A DNA stretch of 33,006 nt from Actinomyces succiniciruminis (GTDB lineage: Bacteria > Actinomycetota > Actinomycetes > Actinomycetales > Actinomycetaceae), in assembly GCF_900002405.1 (NCBI RefSeq), contig NZ_LK995471.1, forward strand, positions 73,097 through 106,102, given 5' to 3'. A program made the position numbers and the translations under genes. Positions 23,843-31,140 of the stretch are shown piece by piece; positions within the stretch are counted from its first letter, which is position 1; each line of letters begins with the position of its first letter. The notes under the pieces were generated by a model. It worked only from the letters and a program-made list of their open reading frames with translations, was not told the DNA's origin and did no database searches.

Positions 23843-24871
23843 TCAGCAGCTGGAGCGGCGCACGCGCAGGGTCGGGGAGATCGAGTGGGTGGTGCCGACC
23901 TCGCCGTCGATCGCGCGCAGGAGCACCTCCATGCACAGCACGCCGAGCTCGTCGAAGGGCTGGCGCACCGTGGTCAGCGGTGGAGAGAAGAAGGCCGTGC
24001 CGGGCGTGTCATCGAAGCCGACCACGGCGACGTCCTCGGGCACGCGCACTCCCTGGTCGCGCAGTGCCGCCAGCACGCCGAGGGCCATCAGGTCGTTGGC
24101 GCAGAAGACGGCGTCGGGCAGACCGCGCGCCACCATTTCGGCGCCGACCTCATAGCCGCGCTCGGCGCTCCAGTCCCCCGTCAGCATCGGCGGCACCTCC
24201 TGCCCGGCGTCCTCCAGGGCGGCGCGCCAGCCGCGAGCGCGGGCGAGGGCGTCGTACCAGTCCGCCGGCCCCGCGAGATGCGCGATGCGCTTTCGCCCTA
24301 ACCCCAGCAAGTGTCCCACCGCCATGCGTGCGCCCAGTTCCTGGTCCACCGAGACCACGTGAATGCGCCCGCTCGGTGTCAGGCCGTCGGCGACGACGAC
24401 GAGCGGCACCGCCCGGGCGACCCGTTCGGCAGAGGTGGCGATCCAGGTCTGTGGGGCGACCGCGATAATTCCGTCCACACCGCGTTCGATCAGGAAGTCG
24501 AAGACGTCGCGGATCTCCTTCTCCGCGTCGTCCGCCTCGCGCTTGAGGGCGGTGACGAGGGTGGCGTAGCCGGCCTGCCGGGCGGCGACCTCGATGGCGG
24601 CGGTGGTGGAGGCAGGCCCCTGGAAGTGGGACCCGGTGGTGACCACGCCGATCATGCGGGTGGAGTCGGTGACCAGGGCACGCGCGGCCATATTGGGCCG
24701 GTAACCGAGTTGGTCGATGGCGGCCCGGACCTTCGCCAGAGTGGCGGGGCGAACGGATTCGGGACGGTTGATGACGCGCGAGACGGTCTGGTGAGAGACA
24801 CCGGCCAGGCGGGCGACGTCCATCATTCCCGGACGGCGCCCCGCAGTTCCGGGCACTGCCTGCGCAGACAT
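23843..24871 (-). CDS. LacI family regulator (arabinofuranoside operon)
   Basis: A 342-residue LacI-type regulator. HTH at about 17-37 (MDVARLAGVSHQTVSRVIN), hinge around NMAARALVTDSTR, effector domain with FCANDLMALGVL and VVGFDDTPGTAF in canonical form. The ATG at 24871 gives a 15-residue lead before the HTH with a poor ribosome site; the ATG at 24826 (MMDVARL) is an equally possible start. It is the last gene of the GH51-transporter-epimerase run, 23 bases after the epimerase, and immediately upstream of the Mms promoter. It could control either its own operon or the Mms operon. Confidence 0.9.
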   Translation of the reverse strand: MSAQAVPGTAGRRPGMMDVARLAGVSHQTVSRVINRPESVRPATLAKVRAAIDQLGYRPNMAARALVTDSTRMIGVVTTGSHFQGPASTTAAIEVAARQAGYATLVTALKREADDAEKEIRDVFDFLIERGVDGIIAVAPQTWIATSAERVARAVPLVVVADGLTPSGRIHVVSVDQELGARMAVGHLLGLGRKRIAHLAGPADWYDALARARGWRAALEDAGQEVPPMLTGDWSAERGYEVGAEMVARGLPDAVFCANDLMALGVLAALRDQGVRVPEDVAVVGFDDTPGTAFFSPPLTTVRQPFDELGVLCMEVLLRAIDGEVGTTHSISPTLRVRRSSC

Positions 24872-24894
24872 GGGCGGCGTACCCGCGGCCCGGC

Positions 24895-25872
24895 TCAGTC
24901 CTCCTCCCAGAGCCGCCAGGTGAAGGTGTGGGACTCGCCCGCAGCCAGAGTGACCAGGTCTTGTCCGGTATTGAAGGCGTTGGGCGGGCAGGTCATGGGC
25001 TCGACGGCGACGCCCCGCCGTCCCAGGTGCTCACCGCTGTAGACCTGCACCCAGGGGGCCGCGGCGCTAATGACCACGCTGCGCTCGCCCTCGCCGCCGG
25101 TCAGCCGCACCTGCCAGGCACCGGCGGGCAGCCCGGTGTAGGCGTTGTCGGTGGCGGTGCTCCCCACCAGGCGCCCGGCGCGCCAGTCCCAGTCGCTGCC
25201 GGTCACCTCCCGCTCCCCCGCCGGCGCCATGTGGGCGTCGACGTCGAGCACGCGGTCGGCGGGCACCTGCAGCACGCATTCGTCCAGCGGGACCGAGCGG
25301 GTCAGGTAGGGGTGGCAGGAGACGCCGTAGGGGGCGGGCGCGGGAATCCCGTCCTCGAGCGGGGCGCCAACGATGCCGGCGGATGTGGAGACGGCGGCGC
25401 CGGCGTTGGTGGTTGTGGTGGTGACGGTAAGGCCCGTGCGCGCGTCCAACGCGTAGCGGACGGCGACCTCCAGCGCCCAGGGGTAGGCGTAGGAGGCGGG
25501 CAGACTGAGTACCAGGGTGACCGCCTCGGCCGCCTCCGGCGTGGCAGTGCCGGCGGCTTCGGGCTCGGCGACGGCGAAGCTCGTCCAGCCGACCAGGCCG
25601 TGCAGGGCGGCCCCGGTCTCGGGCTCGTTGCAGGGCACCGGGTAATCCACGCCGCAGTAGGTGTAGTGGGAGTCGGCGATGAGGTTGGGCCAGGGGACCA
25701 GCGTCTTGCCCTGCCAGGCGCCGGGCAGGGCGGTTTCGGCATCAAAGGGGATGACCAGGTCGCGCCCCTGCCGGCGCAGGTGGACCAGAGTGGCGCCTGC
25801 GGTGGCGATCCGGGCTTCGTAGTCGCCCGCGCGCAGGTCGATGAGCTCTCCATTGAGCGAAGGGTGTTGCAT
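24895..25872 (-). CDS. Aldose 1-epimerase family protein
   Basis: Mutarotase-like enzyme of 325 residues that interconverts alpha and beta forms of free aldoses. The two histidines and the catalytic glutamate can be placed: His91 in ALHGLVGW, His187 in VSCHPYLT, and Glu291 in VAVEPMTCPPNAFNTG; the latter motif is typical of the family. No signal peptide, so cytosolic. The ATG at 25872 has weak ribosome-site support. It sits between the permeases and the LacI gene of the arabinofuranoside operon, which suggests it speeds entry of released arabinose or other sugars into metabolism. Confidence 0.88.
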   Translation of the reverse strand: MQHPSLNGELIDLRAGDYEARIATAGATLVHLRRQGRDLVIPFDAETALPGAWQGKTLVPWPNLIADSHYTYCGVDYPVPCNEPETGAALHGLVGWTSFAVAEPEAAGTATPEAAEAVTLVLSLPASYAYPWALEVAVRYALDARTGLTVTTTTTNAGAAVSTSAGIVGAPLEDGIPAPAPYGVSCHPYLTRSVPLDECVLQVPADRVLDVDAHMAPAGEREVTGSDWDWRAGRLVGSTATDNAYTGLPAGAWQVRLTGGEGERSVVISAAAPWVQVYSGEHLGRRGVAVEPMTCPPNAFNTGQDLVTLAAGESHTFTWRLWEED

Positions 25873-25892
25873 GGTTGCTTCCAGACTCTCGT

Positions 25893-25944
25893 GGGGCCGC
25901 CGCCCCGGCTTGTGTTTACCGGATATCCGTAGGTTAGCCGAGGC
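25893..25944 (-). other. Long hairpin between permease and epimerase genes
   Basis: GGGGCCGCC (25893-25901) pairs with GGCGGCCCC (25936-25944), 9 bp perfect, with a long interior that can form smaller stems. It fills most of the 87-base gap and may set a drop in expression after the transporter genes. Confidence 0.55.
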
Positions 25945-25959
25945 GGGCGGCCCCAGGTG

Positions 25960-26892
25960 TCACTGGCCGCCCAGGCCGGTGGTGGCCACGGCCTTGATGA
26001 TCTGGCGCTGGAAGAGCATGAACAGGATCGTGAGCGGCAACGCGGCGATCATGGCGGAGGCCATGGTCTGGGCGTAGATGGTGCCGTAGGCGTTCTTCAC
26101 CGTGGACAGACCCACCGGCAGCGTCATCAGGTCGGGATTGTTGGTAACGATGAACGGCCACATGAAGTTGTTCCACGCACCGATGAACACGAAGATCGCC
26201 ACGGCGGTGACAATCGGCCGGGACACCGGCAGGATGATGTTCCAGAACAGGCGCCAGTTCCCGGCGCCGTCCACGCGGGCGGCATCCTCCAGTTCCTGGG
26301 GAACCTGGTCGAAGTACTGCTTGAAGATGTACACCATCATCGGCGCGATGGTCTGTGGCAGGATCACACCGGCGAAGGTGTCCACCGCATTCAGCAGCAC
26401 CATCTCCTTGAACAGCGGCACGATCAGGATCTGCCCGGGAACCATGATCAGGGCGATCGTCAGCGCGAGCAGCGCCTTGCGCCCACGGAAGATGGTGCGG
26501 GAGAAGGCGTATCCGGCCAGCGCACAGATGATGACCGTGAGGATGGTGACCGCGGTGGCGATCAGGAAGGTGTTGCCCATCCAGGTGAACACCTCGCCGC
26601 GTTCAAACACGGTGCGGTAGTTCTCCAGGGTGAAACCGCCGTCGGGAACCCACTGCAGCGGCAGTGACTGTGCCTGTACCTCGGTCTTGAAGGAGGTGTC
26701 GATCGCCCAGGCGAGCGGCAACAGCCAGGTGAGGGCGAACAGGCCGAGGATGAGGAAGGCGACGACGCGGGCCACCTTGCTGTCTCCCAGCAACAGACCG
26801 CGGGTGCGGCGGATCTCCGCATTGCGCTCGGCCCGCTCGCGGCGGTGCCGGTCGCGCAAAGAAATCGGCGGGGCGATGGACTCAGCGCTCAT
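25960..26892 (-). CDS. ABC sugar permease, MalG type (arabinofuranoside operon)
   Basis: Membrane subunit of 310 residues with a charged cytosolic N-terminus (RDRHRRERAERNAEIRR) and a first helix at about 43-65. The EAA loop reads LEDAARVDGAG, then ILPVSRP, i.e. with Asp for Glu in the EAA triplet, a tolerated variant. The C-terminus FQRQIIKAVATTGLGGQ is the usual MalG ending. The ATG at 26892 has GAAGGA upstream and overlaps the preceding permease gene by 11 bases. No ATPase gene accompanies the pair. Confidence 0.92.
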   Translation of the reverse strand: MSAESIAPPISLRDRHRRERAERNAEIRRTRGLLLGDSKVARVVAFLILGLFALTWLLPLAWAIDTSFKTEVQAQSLPLQWVPDGGFTLENYRTVFERGEVFTWMGNTFLIATAVTILTVIICALAGYAFSRTIFRGRKALLALTIALIMVPGQILIVPLFKEMVLLNAVDTFAGVILPQTIAPMMVYIFKQYFDQVPQELEDAARVDGAGNWRLFWNIILPVSRPIVTAVAIFVFIGAWNNFMWPFIVTNNPDLMTLPVGLSTVKNAYGTIYAQTMASAMIAALPLTILFMLFQRQIIKAVATTGLGGQ

Positions 26893-27877
26893 TGTTGGCG
26901 TCCTTCCGAGAGCGGGTCAGGAACCGGAAGGCCACGGTGATGACAATGATGACGATGAAGAAGATGTATGACATCGCCGAGGCGTAACCCATGCGGTAGT
27001 TCGTGAAACCCGTGTCGTAGATGTACTGGAGGATGGGGCGGGTGGAGCCCTCGGGGCCCGATCCGCCGGCGAAGGCGATGAACATCTGGTCGAAGATCTT
27101 CAGTGAGGCGATCACCTGCAAGGTTGCCACCAGCACGGTGGTGCCACGCAGCTGCGGCAGGGTGATCGAGAAGAGCTTGCGCCAGAAGCCGGCGCCGTCG
27201 ACCTCGGCGGCCTCGTAAAGCAGGTCCGGGATCGCCTGAAGGCTGGACAGGTACAGCAGGAAGTTGAAGCCCACGGTCCACCAGACGGTCAGGATGACCA
27301 TGGACCACATGGCCACATCCACGTCGGTGAGCCAGCCGACCTTGTCCAGCCCGAACCTGCCCAGCCAGTAGTTGATGAAGCCGACGTCGGAGTTGAACAG
27401 CCAGGTCCAGATCTGCACGACGACGGCGACCGGCAGGAGGTAGGGGGCGAAGAAGGACAGCCGCCAGAACCACTGGCCGGGGATGCCGATGTACACCAGT
27501 AGCGCCATGATCAGGGCGACGAGTACCAGCGGGATGGTGCTCATGAGCGTGAAGGCGAGCGTGTGGCCCAGAGTGGACCACATGGTCGCGTCACCGAAGG
27601 CCTCAACATAGTTGGCCAGTCCCACCCAGCCGCCGTTGCCCATCAGGGACTGCTCCGTGAAAGACAGCCACAGCCCGTAGACGATGGGGGCAATCAGAAA
27701 CAGGAAGGCGACGACGAGGAAGGGAATGACGAAGGGCATGCCGGAGCCGAGTCGCCTAACCGCACGGGAGGAGTCCTGTGCGCTCCGGCTCGCGCCGGCC
27801 CGGCGGCCGGTCCTCGTGGTGGAGGCCGTAGCCGAATCCGTTCCGGCTGCCGTGTTCGCTGCGGTTCTAACAGTCAT
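26882..27877 (-). CDS. ABC sugar permease, MalF type (arabinofuranoside operon)
   Basis: Membrane subunit of 331 residues. A Thr/Ala/Arg-rich tail (1-46) precedes the first helix (about 48-73). The EAA loop reads YEAAEVDGAGFW, then ITLPQLRGT. The ATG at 27877 has AAGGAG eight bases upstream, 17 bases after the binding-protein stop, so the genes are tightly coupled. It pairs with the MalG-type protein that follows. The long N-terminal tail is rich in Thr and Arg and shows no known motif. Confidence 0.92.
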   Translation of the reverse strand: MTVRTAANTAAGTDSATASTTRTGRRAGASRSAQDSSRAVRRLGSGMPFVIPFLVVAFLFLIAPIVYGLWLSFTEQSLMGNGGWVGLANYVEAFGDATMWSTLGHTLAFTLMSTIPLVLVALIMALLVYIGIPGQWFWRLSFFAPYLLPVAVVVQIWTWLFNSDVGFINYWLGRFGLDKVGWLTDVDVAMWSMVILTVWWTVGFNFLLYLSSLQAIPDLLYEAAEVDGAGFWRKLFSITLPQLRGTTVLVATLQVIASLKIFDQMFIAFAGGSGPEGSTRPILQYIYDTGFTNYRMGYASAMSYIFFIVIIVITVAFRFLTRSRKDANNER

Positions 27878-27894
27878 AGCGGGTCTCCTTTCAC

Positions 27895-29232
27895 TCAGGC
27901 CGGCGGGTTCTGGGCGAGCATGCGGTTAAGGCGGTCGATGAGTCCGTCCACGGCCTGCTCCGGCGTGAGGGAGCCGGACAGCCAGCAGGACTGCATGACC
28001 TCCGCCACGCGCGCCTGGAAGTCGGAGCCGGATCCCGTGAACCAGGCGGCGGGTTCGAAGACGGCCTGGTCGATGGCGTCGGCATAGTGGGACTGGGGCA
28101 CGAGTTCGGCGTAGGCGGAGGATGAGGTGACCTCCACGTTCGCGGGGGTGTGCCCGCCGGCCGCCCAGTCGAGGGAGTTCTTGAGCATGCCGGCCACGAC
28201 CTCGTAGGCCGCATCGCGCTTGGCCTCGTCCACACTCGTCTGGTGCGGGAGCACGAATACGTGGGAGTCACCGAAGGTGGCCGGGGTGCCGAAGATGTTC
28301 GGCATCGGCATGGCGTCCAGGGGCACGCCGGCGTTCAGGAAGGTCTGGTACTCCCAGTTGCCCATGAAGGTGATGCCGGTGCGGCCGGTGGAGAAGGAGG
28401 CGATGGCGCCGCCGTAGTCCATATCCGGCTCGGCGACGGTGCCGTCGAGCATGTCCTTGATCAGGGAGGTGACCTTGATGGCGGCGTCTCGGTCGATCTG
28501 CGCCTCCTGCCCCGGAGTGAGGGTGCATTCCGCACCGGTCTGGGCGTACAGGCCCCAGAACATGCGGGAGACCTGGGCGCCGTCGCCGGTGTAGCCGAAG
28601 GACATGCCCTGCCCGCCGGTGACTTCGGCCAGGCGGCGGCCGGCGTCGAGGAAGCCCTCGGGGGAGTCCAGTCCGGTCAGGGTGCCGTCCGCGGCGAGCA
28701 ACCCGGCCTGGTCGCACAGCTCGGTGTTGAAGAAGAGGATGAAGGCGTGGAAGTCCAGCGGGACGGCGTACAGTCGGCCGTCCACGAAGCACTTGTCCCA
28801 AAGCAGATCGGGGAACATCTCGGGGGTGATGCCGTGGTCCGCGAGCCGGTCCAGATCCCAGGTGTCGAGCAGCCCGCCGGGGGCGTAGCCGATCACTCGA
28901 GTGGCGTGCATGACGGCCAGGTCCGGGGAGCGCCCGCCGACCGAGGACATCGCTAGCTTCGTGTAGTAGGGGCCGCCCCAGGTGAGCACCACGGGGTCGA
29001 TCTCAAGCTGCGGATTCTGCTGGCCGACGGTGTCCATCATGGCCTGGAAGACGCCGCCGTCACCGCCTGTGAACAGGTGCCAGAGCTGGATCTTGGTGCG
29101 GTCGGAGGCGGATGCCGAGGACGAGCAGCCGCCCAGCAGGCCGGTTCCGGCCAGTGCGGCGCCCGAAAGCATGGCCGCGGTCAGAACGCGACGTCTGCTG
29201 GGGAGCGCGTACGGAATCGATGGTTGACTCAA
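27895..29232 (-). CDS. ABC sugar-binding lipoprotein, possible Tat substrate (arabinofuranoside operon)
   Basis: Extracellular solute-binding protein family 1, 445 residues. The signal peptide reads PSRRRVLTAAMLSGAAL and ends in the lipobox LLGGC (Cys36). The pattern S-R-R-x-V-L matches a twin-arginine motif, so export by Tat rather than Sec is plausible, unlike the other two lipoproteins of the window. The mature part starts with KIQLWHLFTGGDGG and has GITFMGNWEYQTF, typical of oligosaccharide binders. The start is TTG at 29232 with GGAGG six bases upstream. Following the GH51 gene, it most likely binds arabino- or arabinoxylo-oligosaccharides (inference). Confidence 0.9.
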   Translation of the reverse strand: MSQPSIPYALPSRRRVLTAAMLSGAALAGTGLLGGCSSSASASDRTKIQLWHLFTGGDGGVFQAMMDTVGQQNPQLEIDPVVLTWGGPYYTKLAMSSVGGRSPDLAVMHATRVIGYAPGGLLDTWDLDRLADHGITPEMFPDLLWDKCFVDGRLYAVPLDFHAFILFFNTELCDQAGLLAADGTLTGLDSPEGFLDAGRRLAEVTGGQGMSFGYTGDGAQVSRMFWGLYAQTGAECTLTPGQEAQIDRDAAIKVTSLIKDMLDGTVAEPDMDYGGAIASFSTGRTGITFMGNWEYQTFLNAGVPLDAMPMPNIFGTPATFGDSHVFVLPHQTSVDEAKRDAAYEVVAGMLKNSLDWAAGGHTPANVEVTSSSAYAELVPQSHYADAIDQAVFEPAAWFTGSGSDFQARVAEVMQSCWLSGSLTPEQAVDGLIDRLNRMLAQNPPA

Positions 29233-29272
29233 CGTGACCTCCTTGTCAGTCGTGAGTGAGTGGTGCCCGTGG

Positions 29273-29311
29273 GGGCGGCGCGTACGGGCTGTCGAGTCGT
29301 ACGCGCCGCCC
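29273..29311 (-). other. Perfect 14-bp hairpin between GH51 and binding-protein genes
   Basis: GGGCGGCGCGTACG (29273-29286) pairs exactly with CGTACGCGCCGCCC (29298-29311), 11-base loop, about 40 bases before the binding-protein start. With the neighbouring stem it forms a double hairpin; attenuation or mRNA stabilisation is likely. Confidence 0.78.
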
Positions 29312-29320
29312 GGGTGGGGC

Positions 29321-29353
29321 GTCGGCGGAGGGGCGGGCCGGCCCGCCGCCGAC
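29321..29353 (-). other. Second hairpin after the GH51 stop
   Basis: GTCGGCGG (29321-29328) pairs with CCGCCGAC (29346-29353), with the inner palindrome GCGGGCCGGCCCGC. It lies 18 bases past the GH51 stop and could end part of the transcripts or protect their 3' ends. Confidence 0.7.
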
Positions 29354-29371
29354 GCTTCGGGCTCCTTTCTT

Positions 29372-30877
29372 TCAGGCGAGTTCGACCGCCAGCCAGGAGG
29401 CGGGCGGCAGCGTGGTGGCGAGCACGTCGTCGGCCAGCGTCACCTCGTGGGGGACGGGGTGGACGCGGTCGGGGTCGTCGGCGGTGTTGACGGCGTCGAG
29501 GTCGTCGGGCGCGATGATCTGGGCCGCCTTGACGCGGCTCACGCCCAGGGCCCCCAGCGCGGCGGTGACGTCGACCGCATCGGTCAGTGAGCGGTTCAGG
29601 GCCAGCAGCGAGCCGGTGCCCGTCTCCTCGTCCCAGGTGACCACGGCGTCGACGGCGTCTACCTCACCGTAGCGCTCGGTGCCGGTGACCGGGCTGGCGA
29701 CGACGGCGTCGTAGGCCTGGCCGCGGGCGATCCGGGAGGCGATGGCGAAGGGGTGGAAGGTGGTCTGCCGCCAGGCGCGTCCGCCCTTCTCGGTCATAAT
29801 CGGGGCGATCACGTTGACCAGCTGCGCCATGGAGGCCGCCTTGACGCGGTCGGCGTGGCGCAGCAGGGAGATCAGCAGGCCGCCGACCACCAGGGCGTCG
29901 GCACCGGTGTAGACGTCCTCGATGCGGGGGGCGGCCTCCGGCCAGTCGTCGGGGGCGAAGCCGTGCTCGATGGAGTTCCAGGCGCCCAGGCGCCACACGT
30001 TCCACTCGTCGACGCTGACCATGATCTTCTTGTTCGAGCGGTGCTTGGCGCCGACGGCGTCGGCGGTGGCGATCACCCCGTCGATGAAGCGGTCCAGGTC
30101 GACGCCGGCGGCGAGGAAGCTGGCCCGGTCCTGGGCGTCGGGGTCGACGTAGCGGTGGAGGCTGATGTAGTCGACCTCGTCGTATGCCAGGTCGAGGATG
30201 GTCCGCTCCCAGTCGCCGAAGGTGGGCATCTCCCAGGCGGCGGAGCCGCAGGCCACCAGTTCGAGGTCCTGATCGACCATGTGCATGGCGCGGGCGGTCG
30301 ACAGGGCCAGGTAGGCGTAGTCCTCGGCGTTCTTGTGCCCGACCTGCCAGGGGCCGTCCATCTCGTTACCCAGGCACCACATGCGCACGTTGTAGGGGTC
30401 CTCGTGCCCGTTGGTGCGGCGCAGGTTGGCGTACTGCGTGTCCGCCTGGCCGTTGACGTAGTCGAGGAGGTTGACGGCGTCGGTCTCGCCGCGAGTGCCG
30501 AGGTTGATGGCCATCATCGGCTCGATACCGGCCTGGTCGCACCAGGTCATGAACTGGTCGGTGCCGAAGGTGTTGGGCTCGGTGGTGTGCCAGGCGAGCT
30601 CGAGCCGCCGGGGCCGGTCCTGGATCGGACCGACGCCGTCCTCCCAACGGTAGTTCGACACGAAGTTGCCGCCGGGGTAGCGCACGGTGGTGACGCCGAG
30701 TTCGCGCACCAGTTCCATGACGTCCTGACGCAGACCGTTGGCGTCGGCGGTGGGGTGGTCGGGCTCGAAGATGCCGGTGTAGACGCAGCGCCCCATGTGC
30801 TCCACGAAGGAGCCGTACATGCGGGGTGAGATGCGACCGATGGGGCGGTCGGCGTCGACCGAGATGCGTGCTGTCAA
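29372..30877 (-). CDS. abfA: GH51 alpha-L-arabinofuranosidase, cytosolic
   Basis: Retaining family-51 arabinofuranosidase of 501 residues, which splits terminal alpha-L-arabinofuranosyl groups from arabinan or arabinoxylan oligosaccharides. The acid/base Glu172 is in WCLGNEMDGPW and the nucleophile Glu291 in VSVDEWNVW. YGSFVEHMGRCVYTGIFEP (21-39) and VRYPGGNFVSNYRWEDGVGP (65-84) are strict family signatures; a C-terminal beta domain follows. Normal length and no signal peptide mean a cytosolic enzyme, usually a hexamer. The start is TTG at 30877 with AAGGAG eight or nine bases upstream. It is the first gene of the operon; a promoter and two kinds of operator lie in the 263 bases upstream. Confidence 0.95.
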   Translation of the reverse strand: MTARISVDADRPIGRISPRMYGSFVEHMGRCVYTGIFEPDHPTADANGLRQDVMELVRELGVTTVRYPGGNFVSNYRWEDGVGPIQDRPRRLELAWHTTEPNTFGTDQFMTWCDQAGIEPMMAINLGTRGETDAVNLLDYVNGQADTQYANLRRTNGHEDPYNVRMWCLGNEMDGPWQVGHKNAEDYAYLALSTARAMHMVDQDLELVACGSAAWEMPTFGDWERTILDLAYDEVDYISLHRYVDPDAQDRASFLAAGVDLDRFIDGVIATADAVGAKHRSNKKIMVSVDEWNVWRLGAWNSIEHGFAPDDWPEAAPRIEDVYTGADALVVGGLLISLLRHADRVKAASMAQLVNVIAPIMTEKGGRAWRQTTFHPFAIASRIARGQAYDAVVASPVTGTERYGEVDAVDAVVTWDEETGTGSLLALNRSLTDAVDVTAALGALGVSRVKAAQIIAPDDLDAVNTADDPDRVHPVPHEVTLADDVLATTLPPASWLAVELA

Positions 30878-30943
30878 GGGATCCTCTCCTTTGAGTCGGT
30901 TGTGGGCCGTGCCTCCGGCGGGCGGTGCCGGCGCGCTGCCGTT

Positions 30944-30957
30944 GTCACCATGGTGAC
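30944..30957. promoter_or_regulatory. Perfect 14-bp palindrome GTCACCATGGTGAC
   Basis: It overlaps the expected -10 position of the abfA promoter, about 70 bases upstream of the abfA start. Its sequence differs from the TTGACA-type sites next to it, so a second regulator is implied. Confidence 0.65.
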
Positions 30958-30979
30958 CCTTCTACTTCAACGTTGTCAA
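30950..30979 (-). promoter_or_regulatory. Promoter candidate of the abfA operon
   Basis: On the - strand TTGACA (30974-30979), 18-base spacer, CACCAT (30950-30955). The -35 is perfect, the -10 poor, and both overlap operator-like sequences. Confidence 0.5.
30966..30979. promoter_or_regulatory. LacI-type operator candidate A (abfA side)
   Basis: On the - strand TTGACAACGTTGAA, with the central AACGTT of LacI sites; it includes the -35 box of abfA. It matches site B at 31081-31094 on the opposite strand in 13 of 14 bases. Confidence 0.6.
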
Positions 30980-31080
30980 CCCTCGCAGGCGCCACCCGTA
31001 CACGAGCATCCACCCGCTTTCTTCTGCCATATCAGCACATATCCGGAATTCGCTGAGACACGAAGGCGAATTGACAATGT

Positions 31081-31094
31081 TTGACATCGTTGAA
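31081..31094. promoter_or_regulatory. LacI-type operator candidate B (lacI side)
   Basis: TTGACATCGTTGAA, the mirror copy of site A, about 45 bases before the LacI start codon. A related half-site TTGACAATGTT directly precedes it (31071). Suggests autoregulation together with abfA control. Confidence 0.55.
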
Positions 31095-31127
31095 CGTGCG
31101 CCGCAGCACAGTCGGCGGGCGTTTCTG

Positions 31128-31133
31128 TATGCT
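31128..31133 (+). promoter_or_regulatory. -10 box for a leaderless LacI transcript
   Basis: TATGCT is followed by 7 bases and then the ATG at 31141. This spacing places the transcription start on the A of the start codon, as in leaderless actinobacterial genes; no ribosome site is present. Confidence 0.45.
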
Positions 31134-31140
31134 GCCGCGC

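Noticed and set aside
29273-29353. Inverted repeats as ends of an insertion sequence
   Set aside because: No transposase, no target duplication, and both stems sit within one 139-base intercistronic gap, so RNA hairpins explain them better.
31081-31140. TTG start for the LacI gene at 31081
   Set aside because: No ribosome site, it lies on operator B, and the HTH would be pushed 20 residues in; the ATG at 31141 fits the family.
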